From Bacteroidota bacterium (lineage in GTDB: Bacteria > Bacteroidota > Bacteroidia > Cytophagales > Cytophagaceae), in NCBI GenBank assembly GCA_023392125.1, contig JAEVZS010000002.1:434001-498000 (forward strand): a stretch of DNA of 64,000 nucleotides, in the 5' to 3' direction. The notes beneath the pieces are model-generated. The model was not told the origin of the DNA. It was given only the letters and a program-made list of their open reading frames with translations, and ran no database searches. Below are positions 8,742 through 18,362 of this stretch, in pieces. The position numbers and the translations under genes are program-made. Within the stretch, counting starts at the first letter, position 1; each line of letters begins with the position of its first letter.

Positions 8742-10175
8742 TTACTCTTTATTTGGTTTTTTAAATAATTTCTTAAGCTTTCCGAAAACAACCACATAAA
8801 AATCAGTTTCCAGAATCCGGGAATCTTTACTTGCCTGACGCAGAAAAAACAACCCGATCGGCAATAATACTATGTTGCCCAGCCACATGCTGAAAAGGAC
8901 ATCGGCTACCCCTTCTTTAGCCCACTTTTCTCCGATCATAGTTACTACATAGTAGATAATAAAAAAGACGATTGAAATAATTACAGGTACTCCGAAGCCA
9001 CCTTTTTTTATAATGGCGCCAAGTGGCGCTCCTATCAGAAACATGATAAAAACGGCACAGGCCTGTGTGTATTTTTTCAATTTTTCGGATTCAAAAGAAC
9101 GGATTTCTCTGGCGGAATAATAAAGACGTTCCCGGTTGCCGGATAAATAGGCTTTTATTCCTCTTGCGTTGTTTACGGCACGGTTGTATATGGCTGAGGC
9201 GGCTACACCGGATTCGGCTATTTCAACAGAATCAATATTGTATGACAGCTCTTTGGTCGGAATACTATCATGCGGAATAACCTTGTAGGAATAAAAGGTA
9301 CCGATATTGGATTCTATGCTGTTTATATTCTCATCCCTGACAGTTTGCATTGAATCAATGGATCTTTGAAGCTCATCCACTTTTTTCATGACCTTGTTGC
9401 CTGAGAAAAGCTGTGTGGGGGTTGAGCTCAGATTAAACGAAGAAAGACTGAATACAAGCTTGCTGCGATCAAACGAGTTTCTGACAAACTCTTCCGGTGA
9501 GTTTTTTCCTATGTCGTCAATATGTTCAGTGAAGCTGTTCCCTTTAAACAATTCAAGAACCAGATACTGATCATGATTGATCATATACATGATTCCGGAA
9601 TCTGCCAGGATGACTTCTGTATTGCCATTATTTCCGGTATGATTGTATATCATTACTCCTTCCAGCGTTTTCCCATCCTCATGCTTTTTGCTGATTTTTA
9701 CACTATATCCGGGGAGGCCATTGTAAAATGTACCTTCCTTGAAATCCAGAGAGGGCTTTTTTTGCCGTATGTCATACAACAGGCTGTATGCTTTCAGGTT
9801 GACATCCGGTACTATATTGTTGCTAAAATAGAAAGATGCGATGGTGAGAAGAAAAGCTGCAAATCCTACAGGCATCAATACTCGTACAAGCGATATACCG
9901 GAACCCTTTACCGCGGTTAATTCGAAATGTTCGCCAAGGTTACCGTAAGTCATCAGGGACGATAATAATACAGACAAAGGCAAAGAAACCGGGATCATAT
10001 GGATGCTGAAATAAAAAATCAGCTCCCCGTAAACTTCTATTCCGAGCCCTTTCCCGACAAAATCGTCCAGATACTTGAGTAAGTACTGGGTCAGGAAAAT
10101 AAAGACAACAACAATAAAAGTAAGTGTAAACGGACCTGCAAAAGCACCTAAAATTAACTTATCAATTTTCTTCAT
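8742..10175 (-). CDS. LptF/LptG family permease (LPS export)
   Basis: The 477-residue integral membrane protein of the YjgP/YjgQ family is a subunit of the LptBFG ABC transporter that drives lipopolysaccharide from the inner membrane to the periplasmic bridge. It shows three N-terminal membrane helices (about 10-35, 55-80, 95-118), a large periplasmic domain (about 120-365) and three C-terminal helices (about 375-455, including IMFLIGAPLGAIIKKGG, a conserved family segment). The sequence does not tell LptF from LptG, and Bacteroidota often keep the two genes apart. Its own promoter is at 10225-10196. The window also encodes LptE and LpxK from the same pathway. Confidence 0.9.
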   Translation of the reverse strand: MKKIDKLILGAFAGPFTLTFIVVVFIFLTQYLLKYLDDFVGKGLGIEVYGELIFYFSIHMIPVSLPLSVLLSSLMTYGNLGEHFELTAVKGSGISLVRVLMPVGFAAFLLTIASFYFSNNIVPDVNLKAYSLLYDIRQKKPSLDFKEGTFYNGLPGYSVKISKKHEDGKTLEGVMIYNHTGNNGNTEVILADSGIMYMINHDQYLVLELFKGNSFTEHIDDIGKNSPEEFVRNSFDRSKLVFSLSSFNLSSTPTQLFSGNKVMKKVDELQRSIDSMQTVRDENINSIESNIGTFYSYKVIPHDSIPTKELSYNIDSVEIAESGVAASAIYNRAVNNARGIKAYLSGNRERLYYSAREIRSFESEKLKKYTQACAVFIMFLIGAPLGAIIKKGGFGVPVIISIVFFIIYYVVTMIGEKWAKEGVADVLFSMWLGNIVLLPIGLFFLRQASKDSRILETDFYVVVFGKLKKLFKKPNKE

Positions 10176-10195
10176 TGCACTTACCTAAAGGTTGC

Positions 10196-10225
10196 CAAAG
10201 TTAAAGCGAAAGCCGTTACCAACAA
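10196..10225 (-). promoter_or_regulatory. Promoter of the lptF/G gene (TTG-N19-TAACTTTG)
   Basis: The -7 box TAACTTTG is at 10203-10196 (minus strand) and the -33 TTG at 10225-10223, with a 19-nt spacer. The box ends 20 nt before the start codon. Confidence 0.6.
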
Positions 10226-10354
10226 ATTAATTTGTCAAACACTTTTAGTCACCTTTGGGTTCGCACATGGATTAAATTATAATATTTGAAACAAAATATT
10301 CGTTTGAGCAATGTATTTTTATATCTTTACTTTAGGCTAATACAGAAATACTGA

Positions 10355-11056
10355 ATGAAAAAAATAGCTTTATTGGGACTATGTACGCTGATATTCTTAA
10401 ATGCAAAAGCCCAAAATGAACCTGAACGCGGGAATGAGTCTGAACAACCAAAAGTAGTCATGTATTCTGCTGATGCCTCGGAAAAAAAGGATCCATTTGA
10501 ACCGGTATATCTGATAAAGCTGAATCTGATATCGGCATTATCCGGAGATATGGGACTTTCCGTTGAGAAAAAACTGAACGAACGCTTTACTGCAGAGGCT
10601 GGTCTTGGGGTAACCGTGCGTAATTTTTCTCAGGGAATGATCGTTGATTTTTTTGATGTGGAGGATGGCATGAATTATCCCACCATATCAAGAGAGTATA
10701 AACTGGGCCCCAGTTTTGTCGCGGGGGTGAAATACTATCCCAATGGCGCAATTGATGAGTTCTTTTTCGGCCCCGAAGTCCGTTTCAGACGTTACAATTC
10801 AGAAGCCAGACAGAAAGGTGAACGAGGCATTCATAGTGAATACAGCAGTCTGCTTGATTTCAAAATCAACTTTGGTTACATAAACTTTATTGAGGATAAC
10901 ATTTTTATTGAGTATAATGCAGGTTTAGGCATCCGTAGCCGCAATCAGCAGTTTCTCACATTTGAGGAGAGCAGCTCCAATGCAATACTTGACAGAGAGA
11001 ATGTTTTTGCCCCGCTTATAAGTTTTGGCTTAAAAATCGGTTTTGTTGCAAACTAA
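10355..11056 (+). CDS. Outer-membrane beta-barrel-like protein of unknown function
   Basis: The 233-residue protein has a clear signal peptide (MKKIALLGLCTLIFLNAKAQ). The mature part alternates short hydrophobic and polar strands with aromatic ends (FTAEAGLGVTVRNFSQ, SFVAGVKYYPNG, LISFGLKIGFVAN) and finishes on a beta-strand, as small outer-membrane barrels do. An acidic region at 21-50 precedes the barrel. No specific family is recognised. The upstream sequence has a near-consensus -7 box, TATCTTTA, at 10322-10329. It is divergent from the LPS permease and converges on the WG-repeat gene with 8 bp between stops. Confidence 0.75.
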   Translation: MKKIALLGLCTLIFLNAKAQNEPERGNESEQPKVVMYSADASEKKDPFEPVYLIKLNLISALSGDMGLSVEKKLNERFTAEAGLGVTVRNFSQGMIVDFFDVEDGMNYPTISREYKLGPSFVAGVKYYPNGAIDEFFFGPEVRFRRYNSEARQKGERGIHSEYSSLLDFKINFGYINFIEDNIFIEYNAGLGIRSRNQQFLTFEESSSNAILDRENVFAPLISFGLKIGFVAN

Positions 11057-11064
11057 TAGCAAAG

Positions 11065-13110
11065 CTAATCGTTTGCGGCTCCGGCACTAAATACAGGCAA
11101 ACGATTGGCTGTTTCCCATTTTTCTCCCAACCGGAACTGCAACTCTCCATTATTGTCTCTCCACTCGTCATACAGTATGGCGAGTCTGATCTGTCCGTTT
11201 TTATTGATAAGCCCGTATTTTCCTTTCTGCTTTACAATACCATAGGGACCGGAGAATGACTCGACCGCATCATATTTCAAGTCGATTACCGGCTGCCCGG
11301 AGAGGTTCAAAAATCCCCATTTTTTCCCATTACAGACAGGAATTCTACCTTCTGTGGTTTTGCCTACCGAATCAAATATCTGTTTGTTCAACAGGTTACC
11401 CCTGTCATCGAATAAGCTGTATCCTTTTTTGTGCTTAGCTGCATAAATACGTTCGCCCGAGTAGAAGAAGCTTTTATATGCAGGTTTCACTATTTCCTGC
11501 CCTTTTATATTTACAAGCCCGTACATATTGTCTTTTATAACGATGGAGGGCCATTCCGGAGCGGTGGTATCGGAGGAACGGGAAGAGATATAGCTGTAAA
11601 CAGGTTCGGAAACTACACTGCCATCGATCTTATACAGACCATACAGATTATTCGTCTGAACTTTGAGGATACCTGATCCGGCAGGATGTATTTTCTGAAA
11701 GGTATTTTTCAAAATAGTTTTACCTTCTGTTGTAACCAGTCCCGTACCTTCGGTCGTCTGAGTTTTGAATACAAGAAGATTTGTTAACCAGTAATAATCA
11801 ATAGTCAGATAATATGCCGGAACCCTGATCTGTCCCTTTTCATCTACAACTCCTTTTTTTCCGCTCTGTGTTATAATTGCATAGCCATCCTGAAAGTGAT
11901 CCGCATCAGAGAAAATATCCGGTAAAAGACTGAATGTTTTCATATTCCAGAAGCGTATTCCTTCACCAGTTTCTACCCGAATAATATTTCCGGAATCGGC
12001 AAAAACTTTTTTAAATGCCGGAGAGACAATTTTCCCCGAAAGATCCGCTATCTTTTCAGTGTTATCATACTCTGTTAGTATATAAAACGGGTGATGAGGA
12101 TGTCGGTAAGCTGATTTATACCGGAATGGCACAACTTCTTTTTTGTGTATATCTATGATTCCAAAGTTGCCGTTTTTAGCAACTATAGCCTGCTTATTGT
12201 CAAATGGCAGGGCAATTTCATATTCTGGTGCGATATATATTTTACCTATAAGATTGATGTATCCATACTGATTTCCTTTTCGATACGGAAACAGCCCGTC
12301 ACCATAGTCCCCTATTTCGTCATATGCAGGATCAAGAATTGTTACACCCCTCGTATCCATCAAACCATACTTACGGTCTTTTACCAGAATAAAGTGGGCC
12401 GGAGAAGCCATATAAATTGTATCGTAATCAGGATTGCGTAATATCCGGCCCTCATTGGAAAACATACCCCAGTGGCCATCAAGCTTGAACAACAGCAATG
12501 AACGGCTTACTTTCTTTACATTGCTTATTCGTGGCTCAATCATATAGCTGCAGTTGACATGATTGACAATCCCAAACAGGCCGTTAGCATCTTTTACCAT
12601 AGAGGCATTATCTGATAAAGGCCGGGCAATATCAAACTGGCTTGTCCCCACCTGCCTTCCGGCTTCCAGGTTAAACAAAGTCCATTTGTCATTTTTCATT
12701 GTCCAGGCAAATTCACTGAATTCAATCGGTAAGATTTCCTCAAAGCGGGGACTTACCAGAATCTTTCCCCTATGGTCAATCAGCCCCCAGAGATTGTTTT
12801 CCCTGAACCAGGCCCGGTTGCTGCTGAAAGTAGTTATTGCCTGGTATTTATATGGTATAATCACAGAACCTCTGCAATCAATTGCACCGAAGGAATTGCC
12901 CTTGCGCACGATCGCTTTATTCTCAGCAAAGGGAGACACCTGTGTATAGAAAGGCTCGATTTCCCAATGTCCCATCAGGTTTACAAATCCCCACAACCGT
13001 TTTTTTGCATCATATTTGGGCAGAAGTTCGTCTGGACAATAACCATATTGAGCCTGAGCTATGATTACGTTTAGAAGCAGAAATAATAAAGAATTAAATA
13101 ATTTTTTCAT
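11065..13110 (-). CDS. WG-repeat (KWG) protein, secreted
   Basis: The 681-residue protein starts with a signal peptide of about 20 residues, then consists of roughly a dozen WG/KWG-type repeats of about 45-55 residues. The repeat core reads like LWGFVNLMGHWEIEPFY, KYGLMDTRGVTILDPAYDEI and KWGFLNLSGQPVIDLKYD. Such repeats build beta-propeller-like or solenoid surfaces and are common in secreted Bacteroidota proteins; no enzymatic activity is implied. There is no T9SS sorting tail, so it is probably periplasmic or anchored by partners. Its start is 6 bp past the stop of the DNA glycosylase, so the two may be co-transcribed, although the functions are unrelated. Confidence 0.88.
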   Translation of the reverse strand: MKKLFNSLLFLLLNVIIAQAQYGYCPDELLPKYDAKKRLWGFVNLMGHWEIEPFYTQVSPFAENKAIVRKGNSFGAIDCRGSVIIPYKYQAITTFSSNRAWFRENNLWGLIDHRGKILVSPRFEEILPIEFSEFAWTMKNDKWTLFNLEAGRQVGTSQFDIARPLSDNASMVKDANGLFGIVNHVNCSYMIEPRISNVKKVSRSLLLFKLDGHWGMFSNEGRILRNPDYDTIYMASPAHFILVKDRKYGLMDTRGVTILDPAYDEIGDYGDGLFPYRKGNQYGYINLIGKIYIAPEYEIALPFDNKQAIVAKNGNFGIIDIHKKEVVPFRYKSAYRHPHHPFYILTEYDNTEKIADLSGKIVSPAFKKVFADSGNIIRVETGEGIRFWNMKTFSLLPDIFSDADHFQDGYAIITQSGKKGVVDEKGQIRVPAYYLTIDYYWLTNLLVFKTQTTEGTGLVTTEGKTILKNTFQKIHPAGSGILKVQTNNLYGLYKIDGSVVSEPVYSYISSRSSDTTAPEWPSIVIKDNMYGLVNIKGQEIVKPAYKSFFYSGERIYAAKHKKGYSLFDDRGNLLNKQIFDSVGKTTEGRIPVCNGKKWGFLNLSGQPVIDLKYDAVESFSGPYGIVKQKGKYGLINKNGQIRLAILYDEWRDNNGELQFRLGEKWETANRLPVFSAGAAND

Positions 13111-13116
13111 TGGGTA

Positions 13117-13716
13117 TTAGTGTGCCCTGCTTGTCCAGGGATTGTCTTTTACTCTGAATCGTAATGGCTTTTCAGCCCATTCCTGTGCGTAGGCGATACC
13201 TACCCGCGGGCTTTTGATAATCTGGCAGCTGGCGTATCGTATCGTTGAATCTTCAAGCCATATAGTGTCACCCTGCAAATCAAGTCCGTTGTGTTGCTTA
13301 TGAATGCCAAGCGCTTTTGATAAGGCTCCTGGACCGGCTGTGAGACTATAATCTGTACTTGCTTTTTTTCTACGGGCGGACATTATATCCAGGCCAGCTG
13401 TTGGTTCAATAGCCCGTATCAAAACTGCATGTGGGATATCATTTTTATTTGTAATAATATTGAAGAGATGGTGAATGCCATAACAAAGATAGACATACGA
13501 AAAACCACCAGCGCCAAAAAAGATTTCCGTTCTGGCAGTTCGTTTGTTACCATAAGCGTGGGAGGCTTTATCTTCCGGGGCGCTATATGCTTCTGTTTCA
13601 ACGATTACTCCCGCGGTATACTGACCATCTATCCGCGTACACAGATACTTTCCCAGCAAATCAGCTGCGATCTGGCTTACATCTTCACGCTCATAAAAAG
13701 CTCTGTTCAGTTTCAA
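13117..13716 (-). CDS. 3-methyladenine DNA glycosylase (AAG/Mpg family)
   Basis: Base-excision repair enzyme that removes alkylated purines. The protein has the family features LLGKYLCTRIDGQYTAGVIVETEAY, the GNKRTARTEIFFGAGGFSYVYLCYGIH active-site block and GPGALSKALGI. A longer frame starts at 13755, inside the upstream transporter gene, but family members begin close to MKLxRxFYxREDV. That fits a TTG start at 13716 (199 aa), directly after a TATATTTG promoter box. No ATG is available near the correct N-terminus, so the TTG start is an inference. Confidence 0.9.
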   Translation of the reverse strand: MKLNRAFYEREDVSQIAADLLGKYLCTRIDGQYTAGVIVETEAYSAPEDKASHAYGNKRTARTEIFFGAGGFSYVYLCYGIHHLFNIITNKNDIPHAVLIRAIEPTAGLDIMSARRKKASTDYSLTAGPGALSKALGIHKQHNGLDLQGDTIWLEDSTIRYASCQIIKSPRVGIAYAQEWAEKPLRFRVKDNPWTSRAH

Positions 13717-13718
13717 AA

Positions 13719-13726
13719 CAAATATA
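13719..13726 (-). promoter_or_regulatory. -7 box (TATATTTG) before the AAG glycosylase
   Basis: An exact TAnnTTTG box on the minus strand, just past the stop region of the upstream transporter. It ends 2 nt before the proposed TTG start codon. Confidence 0.45.
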
Positions 13727-13729
13727 AAC

Positions 13730-15040
13730 TCAGGTAAAGAAAATAAAAGCAACAATTACACCGACAACTACTCCTACTATGTCCGCTATTAAGGCACATG
13801 GTACCGTATATCGGGTCTTCTTCACCGCGACGGCTCCATAATAAACAGCAATTACATAAAAAGTAGTTTCCGTAGCGCCCTGTAAAGTTGCGGATAAATT
13901 GCCGATAAAGGAATCTGCTCCGTATGTTTTCATCGCATCAACCATTAATCCCCGGGCGCCGCTGCCGGATAAAGGCTTCATAATAGCTACGGGCAGGGCC
14001 TCAACAAACTTTGTATTAATTACCGTTTCACTGCCCAGGGCGGTCAGCATATAATTGATGCCTTCAAACAGGCTGCGAATCAGATCCATTACTAAATTCA
14101 TGGCTCCGGATGCCCGAAATACACCAATGGCAACGAGCATTGCAACCAGATACGGAATGATTTTTACAGCGACATCAAAACCTCCTTTGGCTCCTTCTAT
14201 AAATGATTCGAAAATATTGATACGCTTTCTGAGGGCAAGCAATATGAATGCTATAATTATGGTAAAGATAATGCTATTGCCCAGCAGGCTGCTGGCCCCT
14301 CCTATTTTATCCTGAGGCAGACTGACAAAATACCAGATAAGGAGGCCAATTAATGATATAGCGCCCAGCAAGTAGGCTAAAACGACCGGTTTTAACAGAT
14401 TGATTTTTTGATAGACAGCTACAGCAATCAGACCGGCAAGAGTAGAGCTGAATGTAGTGATCAGAATAGGAATAAAAACCTCAGATGGATTCAGAGAGCC
14501 ATTGGCAGCTCTGATTGCCATGATGCTGACCGGAATTATTGTTAATCCGGAGGCATTCAAAACAAGAAACATAATTTGAGCATTGGAAGCTGTATCCGGT
14601 TGGGGATTAATAGACTGGAGCTCATTCATTGCTTTAAGCCCCAGCGGAGTAGCTGCATTGTCGAGGCCAAGCATATTGGCAGAAAAATTCATCAGGATAC
14701 TGCCAAGCGCAGGGTGATTTTTAGGCACTTCGGGAAATAAGGCTCCGAAGAACGGACTTACTATTCTTGACAGAATGGAAATGGCGCCTCCGTCCTCTCC
14801 TATTTTCATCAATCCAAGCCATAAAGCCATAGCTCCTATTAATCCGATTGAGATGGTAACGCTTGTAGCTGCCATGTCAAACGTACTTTGCACCATGGCA
14901 CTGAAAATATTCAGATCATCGATACCAAACTGCCAGCCAAACTGAACGAGATAATCCCGGAATATATAACCGAGCACTTTTATAAGTGCCATTATAAAAG
15001 CCAGTACAAAAAATGCGATCCAGATATAATTAAGAACCAT
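13730..15040 (-). CDS. Fused SpmA/SpmB-type nucleoside-recognition (Gate) membrane protein
   Basis: The 436-residue polytopic membrane protein has two Gate domains in tandem. The first half resembles spore maturation protein A (SVTISIGLIGAMALWLGLMKIGEDGG, then NMLGLDNAATPLGLKAMNEL), and the second half resembles SpmB (EGAKGGFDVAVKIIPYLVAMLVAIG, then LPVAIMKPLSGSGARG). Organisms with this fusion need not sporulate; the fused form is common in Bacteroidota and its transported substrate is not established. Its 3' end carries the promoter box of the glycosylase gene. A -7 box, TATGTTTG, lies 18 nt before its start. Confidence 0.88.
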   Translation of the reverse strand: MVLNYIWIAFFVLAFIMALIKVLGYIFRDYLVQFGWQFGIDDLNIFSAMVQSTFDMAATSVTISIGLIGAMALWLGLMKIGEDGGAISILSRIVSPFFGALFPEVPKNHPALGSILMNFSANMLGLDNAATPLGLKAMNELQSINPQPDTASNAQIMFLVLNASGLTIIPVSIMAIRAANGSLNPSEVFIPILITTFSSTLAGLIAVAVYQKINLLKPVVLAYLLGAISLIGLLIWYFVSLPQDKIGGASSLLGNSIIFTIIIAFILLALRKRINIFESFIEGAKGGFDVAVKIIPYLVAMLVAIGVFRASGAMNLVMDLIRSLFEGINYMLTALGSETVINTKFVEALPVAIMKPLSGSGARGLMVDAMKTYGADSFIGNLSATLQGATETTFYVIAVYYGAVAVKKTRYTVPCALIADIVGVVVGVIVAFIFFT

Positions 15041-15057
15041 GCAGGAAAAGTTTTATG

Positions 15058-15065
15058 CAAACATA
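15058..15065 (-). promoter_or_regulatory. -7 box (TATGTTTG) of the SpmA/B gene
   Basis: An exact TAnnTTTG match on the minus strand, ending 17 nt before the ATG at 15040. A TTG is present upstream, but its spacing of 15 nt is shorter than usual. Confidence 0.45.
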
Positions 15066-15139
15066 CAAAATAATAACGGGCAAAATATTTAAACCGCCGT
15101 CCGAATCTTTAGTTAGTAATATAATCGTAGCGAAGAAAA

Positions 15140-16801
15140 ATGAAAAAAACGGGTTATTACTATTTTCTCGCATGTCTTATCGGACTCGCCTGTTGTGATT
15201 ATAAAGCTCCCCAAGAAGAAAAAAAGCGAAGCGGCAGGAAACTTCTGAATAATATACTGAACCAGAAACTGGAAACAGAGTACCTGGATACGAATGAGGT
15301 TGATAACTTTCTGAGACATAATCCGGCATATCAGTCCGTAGGAAAAAAAATTCATAAATTTTATTCCAGGCGGGATTATCGGCTTGCCTGGTCGGTAGAA
15401 GGTGAATATGTTCCGCAGGCAAGCATGTTTTTAAACATGCTGCGCAATGCGCATAATGATGGCATGAACCCTCATATTTTCAATATTCAGGAGATCGAAA
15501 ATACCATAAAGGACTCAGATGGTAAGCGCAGAGACAGCCTGACCCGAAAAAAAGTGGATATAGAATTGTCCGGAGCCTATTTTAAATATAGCAGAAAACT
15601 CTGGAAGGGCTTTGTGGATCCGGATGAAGAAGGCATAGAATGGTTTGTAAACAGGAAGAAAATTAAATACGGAAAAACACTTGATTCCATACTTGTAAGC
15701 GATAAGAACAATCCTTTTGAGTATTATATGCCGGTACATGATGAATATCTGGCTTTACAGAAGCAGCTTGCCAAATACCATGCAATCAAAAAGCAGCAAT
15801 GTCCGGTGCTTGATTCTATGGGACTTATGAAAGTTTCATTGGGGGATACTTCTCAAAATATCGCTGCTTTAAAAAGGTATCTGTTGTTTATGGGAGATAT
15901 ATCCGATACGGCCCGTAGCAGCGTCTATGATAAAAAGCTGAGCGAAGGAATCGGGAAATTTCAGGTGCGTAACGGACTTGCTCCAACCGGACAGCTTACT
16001 TCCGAAACAATACAAAAGTTATGTATACCTGTGGATCATACTATCCGGCAGATCATGATTAATATGGAGCGCTGGCGCTGGGTTCCTGAAAGGATCGGCA
16101 AAAACTATTTACTGGTTAATATTCCGGAGTATAAGCTCAAAATTATCGAAGACGATCAGGAAATACACTCGATGAAGGTTATTGTTGGCAAAGCCCTTAC
16201 TCATACTCCGATATTTAATGATAAGCTCGAGTATGTGGTAATCAATCCATATTGGAATGTGCCCGAAAATATAGTCCTTACGGAGTTAATTCCTGCGCAA
16301 AAGCAGGACCCGGAGAGCTGGCAGAGACAAAATATAGAGGTATATCATAAATATGATTTTGAACATCCGGTTTCTATAGAGGAAATTCAATGGGATTCTG
16401 TTGATTACAGTAGGTTCCCCTATCAGCTAAGGCAGAAACCCGGGAAGACTAATGCGCTCGGTAATTACAAGTTCTTGTTTCCCAATAATTTTCACGTATA
16501 TCTTCACGATACTCCTGCCTCATACTTGTTTGATAAGGAGGTCAGAGGCTTTAGCCACGGATGTATCAGGGTTGAGAACCCCGAATGGCTGGCCGGGTAT
16601 TTACTGGATAACATTAGCCCGGAAACGCTGTCAGCTGCTTTAAAAAAAGAGAATCAATGGTTTAAAATAAGGAAGGCCAGGCAATTGCCTGTTTACATAC
16701 TGTATTTTACAGCGTGGACTGATAAAGAAGGGCAATTGCATCTTCGTGATGATATTTACAAGCATGATCAGAAACTGACGGCTTTACTTTTCTCCAACTG
16801 A
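15140..16801 (+). CDS. L,D-transpeptidase (YkuD domain) with peptidoglycan-binding domain
   Basis: A 553-residue envelope enzyme of the YcbB/LdtD type. The N-terminus is a lipoprotein-like signal with two Cys at 18-19. Residues about 40-215 form the family-specific N-terminal domain, 235-296 a PG_binding_1 domain (NIAALKRYLLFMGDI, then FQVRNGLAPTGQL), and 320-500 the YkuD domain. The catalytic motif is intact: H456 (YLHDTP) and SHGC475IRV. It should form 3-3 (DAP-DAP) cross-links or attach proteins to peptidoglycan. It is divergent from the SpmA/B gene. No clear housekeeping promoter was found in the 99-bp gap on this strand. Confidence 0.92.
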   Translation: MKKTGYYYFLACLIGLACCDYKAPQEEKKRSGRKLLNNILNQKLETEYLDTNEVDNFLRHNPAYQSVGKKIHKFYSRRDYRLAWSVEGEYVPQASMFLNMLRNAHNDGMNPHIFNIQEIENTIKDSDGKRRDSLTRKKVDIELSGAYFKYSRKLWKGFVDPDEEGIEWFVNRKKIKYGKTLDSILVSDKNNPFEYYMPVHDEYLALQKQLAKYHAIKKQQCPVLDSMGLMKVSLGDTSQNIAALKRYLLFMGDISDTARSSVYDKKLSEGIGKFQVRNGLAPTGQLTSETIQKLCIPVDHTIRQIMINMERWRWVPERIGKNYLLVNIPEYKLKIIEDDQEIHSMKVIVGKALTHTPIFNDKLEYVVINPYWNVPENIVLTELIPAQKQDPESWQRQNIEVYHKYDFEHPVSIEEIQWDSVDYSRFPYQLRQKPGKTNALGNYKFLFPNNFHVYLHDTPASYLFDKEVRGFSHGCIRVENPEWLAGYLLDNISPETLSAALKKENQWFKIRKARQLPVYILYFTAWTDKEGQLHLRDDIYKHDQKLTALLFSN

Positions 16802-16895
16802 TTAGAATGATTTTTTAAACTATTTGTTGTCTGCTTATTGCCAGAGGGATACAGGATTATTACTGCCAATATGTCATATGTATTAAGTAATTTTC

Positions 16896-16903
16896 TATCT
16901 TTG
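16896..16903 (+). promoter_or_regulatory. -7 box (TATCTTTG) of miaB operon
   Basis: An exact TAnnTTTG box 17 nt before the ATG of miaB; no -33 TTG at the usual distance. It probably drives miaB and the genes that follow it. Confidence 0.5.
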
Positions 16904-16920
16904 CATACCCTAATAGGAAA

Positions 16921-18351
16921 ATGATGAAGCAAGTAGTAAAAGAATTAGAAATACTTAGTTCGGACGAAAAAGCAGCCTGTGAAATGCCAAGAATCTCCAA
17001 AGAGGAAAATACCGGCAAATCCAGGAAACTATACATCGAAAGCTATGGCTGTCAGATGAATTTCTCTGACAGCGAAATTGTTACCTCGATTATGCAGGAT
17101 ATGGGTTTTGATACCACTTCCGATGCAAGCCATGCGGACGTGATTTTCCTTAATACCTGTTCCATACGTGAAAATGCCGAACAGAAGGTGCGCAACCGGT
17201 TGAGCCAGTTTAATGTCATAAAAAAGAAGCGTCCTTCACTTATGGTCGGAGTGCTCGGATGCATGGCAGAGCGCCTTAAATCCAAGCTGCTTGAAGAAGA
17301 AAGAATTGTTGATATGGTTGTCGGGCCGGATGCATACAGAGATCTGCCGAATCTTATCAACGAAGCGGATGAAGGCAATAAGGCTGTTAATGTATTTCTT
17401 TCGAAAGAGGAAACGTATGCAGATATCAGTCCTGTCCGTTTGAACTCGAACGGAATAACTGCTTTCATTTCCATTATGCGCGGATGCAATAATATGTGTT
17501 CTTTTTGTGTGGTTCCATATACCCGGGGAAGAGAGCGAAGCAGAGAACCGCAGTCGATCCTTAAAGAAGCCCGTCAGCTATTTGAAGAAGGTTACCGCGA
17601 AGTTACGCTGTTAGGTCAGAATGTGGATTCGTATTTATTTCAGTATAATGAAAATGGGGAAAAAACGAATTTTGCCGGTCTGTTGGAACTGGTTGCCCGG
17701 ATTCACCCTGATCTGAGAGTACGTTTCTCCACTTCGCATCCCAAAGATATTACTGATGAGGTATTGTTTACTATGAAGAAATATGACAATATCTGTAAAT
17801 ATATTCATTTACCGGCGCAAAGTGGTAACAGCCGCGTTCTTGCTCTGATGAACCGTACTTATGATCGGGAGTGGTATATAAGCAGAATTGATCGTATTCG
17901 TGAAATTCTGGGAGAGGACTGTGGTTTATCGACCGATATGATTACTGGTTTTTGCTCCGAAACAGATGAGGAACACAGGGAAACCCTGTCTTTGATGGAA
18001 TATGTAAAGTATGATTTTGCCTATATGTTTGCGTATTCAGAGCGTCCCGGTACTCCTGCTGCCAAAAAACTAAAAGACGATATCAGTGAAGAGATAAAGA
18101 AGGCAAGGCTTGATGAAATTATTGCAATGCAAAGCGCTCATTCACTGTATCGCAATAAACGGGCAATTGGCCAGATTCATCAGGTACTTATTGAAGGTGT
18201 ATCAAAACGATCTCCTGATTTTCTTAAGGGAAGAAATTCGGCAAATACCGTTGTTATTTTTCCTAAAAAGGACTATAAGAAAGGGCAATACGTCAATGTA
18301 TTGATCAATGAGTGCTCCCCTGCTACTTTGTTTGGAGAAATTGTTGAATAA
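16921..18351 (+). CDS. miaB: tRNA-2-methylthio-N6-dimethylallyladenosine synthase
   Basis: Radical-SAM methylthiotransferase that adds the 2-methylthio group to i6A37 of tRNAs reading UNN codons. The 476-residue protein has the N-terminal UPF0004 cluster cysteines C44, C80 and C114, the radical-SAM triad C189, C193, C196 (GCNNMCSFCVVPYTRGRERSR), the middle SAM domain, and a C-terminal TRAM domain. The RGRERSR segment separates MiaB from MtaB, which is also in this window. Two ATG codons are adjacent; the first is taken. It is followed after 11 nt by the sigma-54 activator. miaE, which hydroxylates the MiaB product, is at 36.3 kb. Confidence 0.96.
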   Translation: MMKQVVKELEILSSDEKAACEMPRISKEENTGKSRKLYIESYGCQMNFSDSEIVTSIMQDMGFDTTSDASHADVIFLNTCSIRENAEQKVRNRLSQFNVIKKKRPSLMVGVLGCMAERLKSKLLEEERIVDMVVGPDAYRDLPNLINEADEGNKAVNVFLSKEETYADISPVRLNSNGITAFISIMRGCNNMCSFCVVPYTRGRERSREPQSILKEARQLFEEGYREVTLLGQNVDSYLFQYNENGEKTNFAGLLELVARIHPDLRVRFSTSHPKDITDEVLFTMKKYDNICKYIHLPAQSGNSRVLALMNRTYDREWYISRIDRIREILGEDCGLSTDMITGFCSETDEEHRETLSLMEYVKYDFAYMFAYSERPGTPAAKKLKDDISEEIKKARLDEIIAMQSAHSLYRNKRAIGQIHQVLIEGVSKRSPDFLKGRNSANTVVIFPKKDYKKGQYVNVLINECSPATLFGEIVE

Positions 18352-18362
18352 ACGCACACAGC